In this document: in pieces, positions 54,732 to 64,000 of the stretch
Layout of the letters: each line of letters begins with the position of its first letter
How positions within the stretch are numbered: the first letter of the stretch is position 1
Origin: Macrophomina tecta
Lineage: Eukaryota; Ascomycota; Dothideomycetes; Botryosphaeriales; Botryosphaeriaceae
NCBI GenBank assembly: GCA_024180945.1
Contig: JAKSGN010000035.1
Coordinates: forward strand, 806,001-870,000
Length of the DNA: 64,000 bases
Direction of reading: 5' to 3'
Made by a program: the position numbers and the translations under genes
Notes under the pieces: model-generated
The model's database searches: none
Told to the model about the DNA's origin: nothing
What the model saw: only the letters and a program-made list of their open reading frames with translations

Positions 54732-57700
54732 CTTAGGTTTACTAACTTTTACTAAAAGTTTATTCTAAACTATATAAAGGTATCTATACCTCTTATAAAT
54801 CTAATAAAGAAGAAATACGGGTTTATCTAAGAAGAAAAATAATAAATAATCTTTAACTTACTAAAGCGTATATTTATAAAAGCCCTAGTTTTAGATATCT
54901 ATAACCCTAATTTATTTATTACGATCGAAACTAATGCCTTTAACTATACTATAGAAGTAGTCCTTAGCTAGCTAAATAAATAAAATAGACTATACCCTAT
55001 TACCTTCTATTTAAGAAAAATAATAGGTCTTAAGAAGAACTATAATATCTATAATAAAAAACTTCTAGCTATTATTATGGTCTTTAAAAAATAGAGATAC
55101 TACTTTAAAGAGACTAAATACTAAATTATAGTATACTACGACTATAAGAATCTATCATACTTTACTACTACTAAGAAACTAAATCGACAATAAATTAAAT
55201 AGGCTAAAGAACTAGTATTATATAATATAAAGATTATCTATAGAAAAAGATCTAAGAACGCTCGCGTAGACGCGCTAAGTAGATAAGCCGACTATATTAA
55301 AGAAAAGCTAGGTCTATAATCTACGATACTTAATATATAGAAAGACGGGTTCTTTATATCTACTAGCTATAGTCGCTAGATTACCGCTATTTATAATATT
55401 AAATAGATATAGCTTTAAGAAGAACTAGATGACTCGCTTACTCTAATTAAACTACTTACTCTAGTAATACGCCTTAAAGGTAACGAATAGAAGCGTAAGA
55501 TCTAAGAAGTTTATACTAATAATATAATAGCTTAAGAAATTAAAGAACTCGAAAATAACTTCTAAATAACTAAAAATATAGACGGTATAATTCTATTTTT
55601 AGAATTAGTCTACGTTCCGGTTAAACTACGGGAAGAACTTATAAGAGATATATATAAAATTCTAGTATATAGTTATTAAGAAATAGATAAGATAATAAAG
55701 TAAATTATAAAAAGCTACTATTTTCTAGGATTTAAAAGAATCGTTTAATAGGTAATCTTATAATATAATCTCTATATTAGAGGTAAGGCTATAAGATATA
55801 TATTTTACGAATTACTTTAGCTACTACTAGTACTAAAGTGCCCTTAGTAATCTATCTCGCTAGACTTTATTATAGATCTATCTAGGTTAAGAGAACCGCT
55901 TACTAAGGTTAAATATAACTTAATTCTAGTTATCGTTAATAGAATAATAAAATACGTATACTACCTACTATATCTTAAATTAGTAAATATAGAAGAACTC
56001 GCCTATATATTTCTAAAAATAATCTTTAGTAATTATAGGTTACTAGAAGAGCTTATATTAGATAGAAATTAACTATTTATATTTTAATTCTAGTAAAGCC
56101 TTACTTAATAGCTTAGAGCTAACTATAAGCTCTTAACTATAGTATACCCTTAAATAGATAGATAAATAAAATAAACGAATTAGATACTAGAATAATATCT
56201 ATACTACTATCTTAACTACGTATAAGATAACTAGGTTAAGCTACTACCGCTTATATAATTTATATATAATAGCTTAAAGATATTTACTATATAAGAATTC
56301 CCGTTCTATACTAACTATAAATATAAGCTAAATAGCCTATAGATATTTAATACTAAGTAAGTTATTAGCCTAAAAAGAAATTCTTAAAGTAGACTAGCTA
56401 AAAATACTTTATATATAACTATATCTAGATCTTAAATTCGTAGCCCTATAAATAGGTAAATATTATAATAGATAGTACTAGAAGGTACTAAAGCTTAAGA
56501 GAAAAAATAAAGTTTACCTTCTTAGTAAAAATTTTAAATAAAAAAAGAATAACTAACTAAGTAAAAAATTAGACTTTAAAAAAGTCGGTCCCTTTAAAAT
56601 TAAAGAATAAATTAGATAGGTTAATTTCCGCCTTAAATTACTAGATACTATATAGATATATCTAGTATTTTATATTATTCTACTCGAACTAGCACCTTAA
56701 GACGCTACGCTATTACGCTAAATAGAAGAAATTATACTAAAAAATCTAAATACTAATGAAAATAAAGACTAGAATATAGAATAAGTCCTAGATAGTAACT
56801 ATATTAATAGTTAGTTTAAATACCTTCTTAAATAAAAGAAAGACTAGAATAATACCTAAAAATTACTAAAACTCTATAATTATTAAGAACTTATTAATAA
56901 GTTCTATCGCTAAAATCTAGATTGACTAATACTACTAACTCGTTATATATAAAGAATCTAAAATTAAAGTTAAGAAATAAAGACTACTACGCCTAATTTA
57001 CTAGCTCGGAATTCTTAGAAGGCGTAGAACCTAAACTAACGCTAAAAGACCTAATAGACTAGAATAACTCTATAATAATATTAGCTAAGATATTACTATA
57101 TAAACGCTTTAGTAATCGCTTCTTCTTAGTACTTTTAGGATTAATAGAATTTCTAGCCTCTTAAACTAACTTAAAACGGTCTAACTTCTCTAGCTTCTCT
57201 ATGGTTATAGCCTTCTTTAAGAGTATTAAATAAGTATAATACTTTAAGAGATTCTTCTATTTCTTTAAATAAGATAAACGAACTATTATACTTTATATAG
57301 TCTTATAAGTCTTCTTTTAGTTTATATGCACTTTAGTATGCGCCCGATTAAGATAGTTAACTAGAGTTAAATATTAGTAATAGTAGAAGATAATAGAAAT
57401 AGAATATATAATTTATAGTATTAAAACTCTTACTATTATAAGTAGTCTAATTATAATAAGTATATTCTCTATAATAAAAAGAACTCTTAATATCTATCTA
57501 ATACTCTATAGGCTCGCCTTTAGAAGCTAGGAGTAAATAAGAAGAATAAAAAATAGATATCTTATAGCCCTTATAATTAATATACTTACCTAGAAGAATT
57601 TATTTAGTACGCTTATATTTTAAAGATATTATAAAAATTTATTAAAGAAAAAAAAGAAAGAATAAGAAAAACCTAAGATATAGATAAATAAATAAATCTT

Positions 57701-58473
57701 TAGGCTAAAGATTCTTAAGAGAGGGAATAGTATTATAAATCCTAGAGAATAAGGGCTTTATAACCCTATAGATAGAAAGCCCGCACGGAAAAAGATACTA
57801 TAGAAACTAAGAATTCTTATAAATAGTAGAGCTATATAGCTAGAATACCCATACGGGAAACCTAGCCCTAAGAGAAGATAGCGTATATAGCCCTAAGCTA
57901 AATAGTAATAGAAGCCCGTACAAAAATAATGCCTACATAATATAGTAACTACTTAGAAGAATAGTAAAACTAAGTTTCTATAGAAAAAAGATATCTATAA
58001 AAAAAGAGTATAAATTAAGAAAACTAACTTCGGATATAAGAAATAAATAAGAGAATATTAAATATATTATCTACTTATTAGAATAGAAGTTGAGTTCTAG
58101 AAAATAGATCTTAGCATCTAAGTTATATAAAACCTACTAGGCCTACTAGATAATAAAGAATTACGACTATTTTTTATAATACTTAGATAACTAAGAATAC
58201 TAACTATCTACTACTATCTATAGATTACTATATATTTTTTATAGTATATAGATATACTTCTTAGATAGTACTTTAATCTTTATAGTTAACTTAAGATTCT
58301 AATATAAACTTATTAGAGATAATAAGCCTAACGCATACTACGTACTAATCTATTACGTAATCGCTATTTATTATTCTAATCTTTTACTCTTCTCTTATTC
58401 TTTAAGATAAACCTTATTACTATCTAACTCTACTAGGTAACTCTAAAGCCTAGTAGAAGAGGCTACTGTTATA
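54732..58473 (+). mobile_element. 5'-truncated Ty3/gypsy element, family 1, plus strand
   Basis: Begins inside the RT/RNase H region exactly where the minus-strand element's LTR ends, and runs to its own 3' LTR (57731-58473). RNase H: IETNAFNYTI (about 54920) and LLAIIMVFKK; integrase: ILVIVNR (about 55937; Asp to Asn), GPY/F-type end VGPFKIKE (about 56585). The polypurine tract GAGAGGGAATAG precedes the LTR. The head-to-head neighbour probably inserted into it. Confidence 0.78.
57731..58473 (+). mobile_element. Gypsy 3' LTR, family 1
   Basis: 743 bp, pairs in inverted orientation with 53995-54731; starts TATTATAAATCCTAGAG, ends GGCTACTGTTATA. Confidence 0.78.
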
Positions 58474-59361
58474 ATAAGAAACTTATCTCTAAAACTTAAA
58501 GGCCTTACTTAGAGCTTATACGACTTATAGATAAATATAGTAAAGATATATTTTAATATATACTAAGTAGATAAGAACTATCTTAAAAGAACTCTTTAGA
58601 CTACTAAAGAGCTATCTAAATATAAGATCCTCTCTTAGTATATTTAAAAATATCTAATAAACTAGAAGAAACTAGTACTACTCTAATAAAAGTTTAAGAT
58701 ATTAGTATAAAATTATATTTATAATTCTATTATCTACCGCCTTAATAATACTATTAGTTATTATACTATAGTAATAAAAGAGGGCTAGAAGTTTATAAAA
58801 TTCTATACCTAAATAAAGATATATAAGAATAAATTTATATATTAAATTTAGAATATAGATTATCGTATTAACTAGATTTACTCTCAGCTTTTATTATTTA
58901 TATATATAGAGTTCGTACGCTAGTTCTTCTTTACTAGGGTATAGATAGAAGAGAATTTAGTAGCTAAAATTTAACGTATTAAGTAAATGCTAGAGGTAAT
59001 AAGGCCCTATAAAAAGAGTAAAAATAAATAGTAGTTATAAAGAACTAAGTACTCTTTTACTACTCTTAGCCTAGGACGTAATAGTCCCTATAAGGGTTTT
59101 AGAAATAGTAAGAAAGCTAAAGAGAATTAAAAATCTAAAGCTTTAGCTTTTCTAAAGAATATAGGTAATTTGTATAAATTTAGTACTCCGAACGTAGGTA
59201 AAAAGTAGGCTAAAGACTATACTAACTAGATGAACTATAAAGATAAGTAAGGCTTAAAAAAAGAAAAATTTTAATCACTTTTTTCTTCTTCTTATAGTTA
59301 GAGTCTTAAACGGGAGGTAGTTTAAAACGTATAAAAATTATTATTTTAATAGAAACCCTAT
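58474..59361 (+). mobile_element. Gypsy family 2 gag fragment, heavily RIPed
   Basis: Parallels 60012-60891 throughout (for example AAGAAACYTATCTCTAAAAC at the start), with nearly all differences being C-to-T or G-to-A. The match ends abruptly at the border of the 193-bp repeat. Confidence 0.8.
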
Positions 59362-59554
59362 TATTAGGATAATAGGCCCTGGTATATTCTTAGGGTACTT
59401 ATACCGTGCGTTCTACGTACTTATTATGTGCTACGCATGGGCCCCTAGTATATAACGCCACTAAGAAATAAATCCTATACTACTAAGGATTCGTATCTAA
59501 GAATATACGACTCTTTTAAAGACTTTCTACTTATAACTAGCCTACTTGCTTATA
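59362..59554 (-). repeat. 193-bp repeat with hairpin, copy B
   Basis: Inverted copy of 41298-41490. Here GTGCGTTCTACGTACTT precedes ATTATGTGCTACGCATGGG and CCCCTAGTATATAACG. It is inserted at, or has replaced, the end of the gag fragment. Confidence 0.8.
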
Positions 59555-62500
59555 ATTAAATCCTTCTTAATTCCTTTCGGAAAAGTAGCCGGCCTTAAAG
59601 AGCTATATATAACGATTTTAACAAAAAGAATGATTTTACGATAATAAAAACAAGGGGCTAATAAAGCCGTTTAAATACTTAAGGCGAACGAATAGAAATA
59701 GGCTTATTAACCCCTAAAGGCTATTAAACGCTAATCGTCGATAGGAGCACCTAGGGCATTAAATGCCTAATAGGCGACGCGGCCGAACTAGGGGCGTCTA
59801 TAGCTATCGACGAACTATAACACTTACGTAGCGCACCTACGAAAGGTATACTAAAAGCTAAGCTCCTAAAACGCCTTAACCGCATTAAGGTTCTATAATA
59901 GCTATAAGCGGTCCTTAACGGTGAACTACCTATCGTTCCCACGCTAAATGTAGGCGAAACGCATACGGAAAGTAGAATAGACGATAGCGAAAAGCGACTT
60001 AACCTCCTCGTAAGAAACCTATCTCTAAAACTTAAAGGCCTTACTTAGGACTTATATGACTTATAGACGAATACGGTGGAGATACGTTTCGGCGTATACT
60101 AGGTGGATAAGAACTACCTTAGAAGGACCCTCTAGGCTACTAAAGGGCTATCTAAATATAAGACCCTCTCTTAGTACGTCTAAAGACGTCTAATAAACTA
60201 AAAGAAACTAGCACTGCTCTAGTAGAAGTTTAAGACGTTAATATAGAATTATATTCGTAATCCTATCGTTTACCGCCTTGATAACGCTGTTAGTTATTAT
60301 ACTACGGTAATAAAGAAGGGCCAGAAGTTTATAGAATTCTACGCCTAAATAAAGGCGTATGAGAATAAATTTACATATCAGATTTAGAACGTAGATTACT
60401 ATATTAACTAGATTTACTCTCGGCTTCTACTATCTATACGTACGAAGCTCGTGCGCTAGTTCTTCCTTACTAGGGTATAGGTAGAAGAGGATTTAGTAGC
60501 TAAAATCCAACGCGTTAAGTAAACGCTAGAGGCAATAAGGCCCTATAAAAAGGGCAAGAACGGATAGTAGTTATAGAGAACTAAGCGCCCTTTTACTACC
60601 CCTAGCCTAGGATGCAACGGTCCCTATAAGGGTTTTAGAAATAGTAAGAAGGCTAAAGAAAACTAAAGGTCCGAAGCTTTAGCTTCCCTAAAGAACGTAG
60701 GCGATTTATATAGGTCTAGCACTCCGAACGCAGGCGAAAAGTAGGCCAAAGACTACGCTAACTAGGTGAACTATAAAGATAAATAAGGCTCGGGAAAAGA
60801 GAAGCCCTAATCGCTTTCCTCTTCTCCTTACGGTTAGGGCCTTAAACGGGAGGTAGTTTAAAACGTATAGAAATTATCGCTTTAATAGAAACCCTATCCG
60901 GTCCTACTAAAATTCGAGTATTAATAGATTATAGTTACGACCTAAACCTCGTATCCCTTAAATGCGTAGAGCGACTTACTTTATAAAATATATAAGCTAG
61001 TGCTAGGCCGTCTACCCGCCTTCTTAATAATACTACCGTTATGTTACACGACTCTTATTATATAGGGGTCACTACGTGCGACTCGGGGGGCGCTACGTGC
61101 ACTACTAAACCCTAATCTTACTAGAATAGCTCGTTTACGGGCTACGATGCTATACTTAATATACTCTAGCTCGGGGCTACCGGGCCGGTTATCGATTTTA
61201 AAAGAGAAATGTTTTACTAGAGTATAAACTCGCTAGAGCGTATATATCTAGTAAACGCTACTAAATTATTCTAGAACTTAGAACTAGGGGAGCCTATTTA
61301 CTTTCTCTAGCCATCTAACTACTAGCTCTTGCCTACGGGTAACCTAGAAAGTTAAAGAAATAACTTCGACTCTTTCGTAGCCCTCTCGCGGGCGGAAAGT
61401 ATACTAAACGCACGCGAGAAGTAGGGCGGGGATAACTAAAATCTAAAAGAGCTCTTATCTAACTAAACTCTCTTCTATCTACGGGGGCTGTACTCCCGCA
61501 TCTAAAGAGCATGCGAACCGTATAAAAAACTCGCCGGTTTAGTAGACGTACTACTAGCTAAGATAGCTAAGAAGGTCCGCGACGAGATTCCGGATACTTA
61601 TAGAAAGTACTTAGACGTATTTTTAGACGAATAAGCTACTAAGCTACCATAATATACTAAGTTTAATTATACTATTAATCTCGTTATAGGTTCTAAGCTA
61701 CCGTTAATACCCCTATATAAACTCTTCTAATCCGAACTACGGATCCTTAGGGAATACATTAACAAGACCTTAAAATGGGGGTGGATTAGATATAGTAAGT
61801 CGTCTACGGGCGCGCCTATTCTCTTTACTCCTAAGGCAGACGGCACTATATAGTTATATGTAGATTATAGAGGCCTAAATAAGGTTATAGTTAAAAATAG
61901 CTATCTTATACTACTAATAGGCGAGCTGCTAGACCATCTAAGCACCGCAAAAATCTTTACTAAACTAGACCTACGCGATACTTATTACCGAATCCGCATA
62001 AAGGAAGATAATAAGTAGAAAATAGTATTTAAGACGCGTTACAGGTATTACGAGTACCTAGTTATACTATTTAGCTTAACTAACGCACCCGCAATCTTCT
62101 AGTCGTATATCTACCGAGCCCTAGGAGGCCTAGTAGACACGATTTATGTAGTATACTTAGATAATATACTTATATACTTAGCGGATAAGTCTTAGCACGT
62201 CGAGCACGTTAAACGTGTTCTCTATAGATTACGTAATTAGAACCTCTACGTAAAACCGTCTAAATATAGCTTTTATATAAAGTATGTTAAGTTCCTAGGC
62301 TTTATTATCACCCCCTAGGGGGTTGTTATAGACCCTGTAAGAGTCGAAGCCATTAAGGACTAGCCGGAGCCGTAAAGCTACCGTAATATTTAGGTTTTCC
62401 TAGGCTTTACCAACTTTTATAGGCGCTTTATATAGAATTACTCTACGGTAGTTTAACCACTAACTAGCTTACTAAAAGAAGCAGCCTAAGATCCTAATCC

Positions 62501-64000
62501 GGGGGCCAAACGAGCGCCGAAAAAAGGGCTAACTAAATAGTATAAGCCCTAGAAATAGCCCGTAGGGGCAAAGTAGGCGTTTAGTAGGCTAAAAGTATAC
62601 TATACGTAGGCTCCTATACTACGGTACTATAACCTAAATCTTCTAGTTATACTAATTACCGATGTATCGGATTATATCTACGGCGGCATCCTTCTCTAGC
62701 CACTAGATAGAGAGGATAACTAGCGCTATTAGTACCCCATTATATATTTTAGCTATAAGTTCGCTAGTGCTAAAATACGGTACGACACCTATAATAAGAA
62801 ACTCTACGCGGTTATATAGTACTTTAAGCATTAGAGGCCTTATCTAGTATACGTATAGACGCCGGTGCGGGTATTATCTAATTATAATAATCTACGTTAT
62901 TTTATAATGACTAAGAGCCTTACGGCTCGATAGGCTCGGTACGCTAAAGTCTTAGCTAAATTCGATTTTAATATTAAATATAAGCTAGGTAAGTCTAATC
63001 TAGCGAACGCTCTTTCGAGGCATCTAGACTACACCCTTAGCTTTAAGAAGGGTAATAAGTGCACCTATCTTAATACTATATTACCTATACTATAACACAA
63101 ACTCTAGATTTAGGGGTTAAGAGAACTTCTATGTACTACTAAGGACCCCGGCTAAGAGCACGAGAAAAACTTACGTATAAATGGCAGTAGTAATTACCGA
63201 ACCACCTTAGTCTGTTCCGTTACTTATAAGGAGTACGATAAGTTCGCTTATAAGGGCCTAGTACCTCCGGTATATACTTACTATAAGGGAGCTAGCACGA
63301 GCTTAGTATAAAGCTTCGTATCTTAGTCTATAGTAATAGTGGCCGCTATAACCGAAATAGCGTTCGAAGCTACTCCTAAATTATTAGTTAATTTTATTCG
63401 CACTAAGTAACGAAGGAACGCCTTCTACGTAGACGTATAAGAATAGCTTATAAAAAGGGTACTTTTAGCGTACGATTAGTATACGATCGACGAGTAAGAA
63501 CTCCTACGCTATAAAGAGCGGGTATATATACTAAAGTATACTTCGCTACATAAGAAAATCCTACTTAGGAATTATAACGATCTAAGTAGTAGCTATTACG
63601 GTATCCGCCATACCTAAGAGGTGCTTTCTAGAAAGTACTACTAGAAAGGTATTACCGTGGACGTTAAAAAATATATATAAAGCTACGATGCCTATTAACG
63701 TAATAAGGCTCGCCGGTATAAGCTATATAGATTATTATAGCTACTACTAGTAGCCGCTTAACCCTATAGATACTACTTTCTTAATTTTATTACGGACTTG
63801 CTAGAATCCGTAGGGCGAGACAGTTAAGTATATAACGTAGTTCTCGTACTCGTTAACTATTTTACTAAATATATATGTTACCTACTAGTTAGGAAGACGA
63901 TTAATAGGATAATGCTCGCGGATCTTATCGTAAATGACGTCTTCATATAATTTAGGCCGCCTAATAGCCTAGTCTCGGATAGGGGCTTAACGTTTACGAG
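59555..64000 (+). mobile_element. Ty3/gypsy element, family 2, plus strand, runs off the window
   Basis: Gag about 59.6-60.89 kb, protease region about 60.9-61.1, RT about 61.6-62.4, RNase H about 62.64-63.05, integrase about 63.5 onward. [15 protein letters not shown] and VVYLDNILIY (62151-62180; YLDD to YLDN). RNase H: ITDVSDYIYGGILL. Integrase: VVLVLVNYFTKY (about 63840; Asp to Asn) and LVSDRGLTFT at the end of the window. Many CpG sites remain while CA/TG are reduced and TAG stops abound. The 3' end is outside the window. Confidence 0.85.
61600..63050 (+). pseudogene. Gypsy family 2 RT and RNase H, RIP-inactivated
   Basis: RT thumb and palm motifs in order: [66 protein letters not shown]. 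RNase H follows with KLYAVI and GKSNLANALSRH. Trp and Gln codons are TAG at many conserved places (for example after KEDNK). No frame is open for more than about 60 codons. Confidence 0.85.

Larger units (their letters stand above)
40654..64000. other. RIP-mutated AT-rich transposon block
   Basis: CA and TG dinucleotides are nearly absent over long stretches (for example 55021-55080), TA is in large excess, and TAG stops occur every few codons in all frames. From about 46.95 to 59.75 kb no reading frame reaches 60 codons. The pattern is that of repeat-induced point mutation in Pezizomycotina. The segment 40654-41297, before the first 193-bp repeat, has no recognisable element beyond this. Confidence 0.9.

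Noticed and set aside
59751..59942. 63-codon minus-strand open frame in the AT-rich block
   Set aside because: Lies in the gypsy family 2 gag leader on the opposite strand; chance opening.

Overview
The window is nuclear DNA of a filamentous ascomycete (Pezizomycotina). The evidence is short introns (43-90 nt, one of 173 nt) with GTRNGT-type donors and CTAAC-type branch sites, fungus-specific families (Zn2Cys6 regulator, Pff1-type vacuolar protease, Ure2p-like GST, TRI12-type MFS pump), and a long AT-rich block with the signature of repeat-induced point mutation (RIP: CpA/TpG replaced by TpA, Trp and Gln codons turned into TAG). Species cannot be read from the sequence; a Dothideomycete-like genome is a guess.

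Layout. Positions 1 to about 34.3 kb form a gene-bearing compartment of normal base composition with nine supported protein genes: galactonate dehydratase (minus), calcineurin-like phosphoesterase (plus, divergent from it), a J-domain protein (plus), a Pff1-type M28 vacuolar protease (minus), a GNAT-like protein (plus), a 71-aa Cys-rich protein (minus), an unknown 272-aa protein (minus), a Ure2p-like GST (minus), and the branch-point binding protein BBP/SF1 (plus). Two further genes, an MFS efflux pump and a Zn2Cys6 regulator (both plus), are the last before the repeat block. Intergenic DNA carries nine copies (plus a half copy) of an approximately 87-bp palindromic, MITE-like repeat and two solo LTRs.

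From about 34.3 kb to the end the window is transposon DNA. Between 36.2 and 40.2 kb lies a truncated minus-strand Ty3/gypsy element with little RIP; its 142-bp LTR is the source family of the two solo LTRs at 18.3 and 20.1 kb. Diverged Ty1/copia-type LTRs flank it at 35.85 kb (minus) and 40.5 kb (plus). From 40.6 to 64 kb the sequence is heavily RIPed: a full-length dead copia element with both LTRs (41.58-47.81 kb), a gypsy on the minus strand (47.81-54.73 kb), a 5'-truncated gypsy of the same family on the plus strand (54.73-58.47 kb), a gag fragment of a second gypsy family (58.47-59.36 kb), and a second-family gypsy running off the window end (about 59.6-64.0 kb). A pair of equal-length (193 bp) inverted repeats at 41.3 and 59.4 kb brackets the 18-kb nest.

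How it works together: the genes are mostly unlinked housekeeping or metabolic functions, not an obvious operon-like cluster. The efflux pump and the Zn2Cys6 regulator sit side by side next to the heterochromatin-like block and may be co-regulated, but no biosynthetic enzyme is visible. The least explained items are the 87-bp palindrome family, with coordinated changes in both arms of one copy, and the multi-branch-site intron in the branch-point-binding-protein gene.
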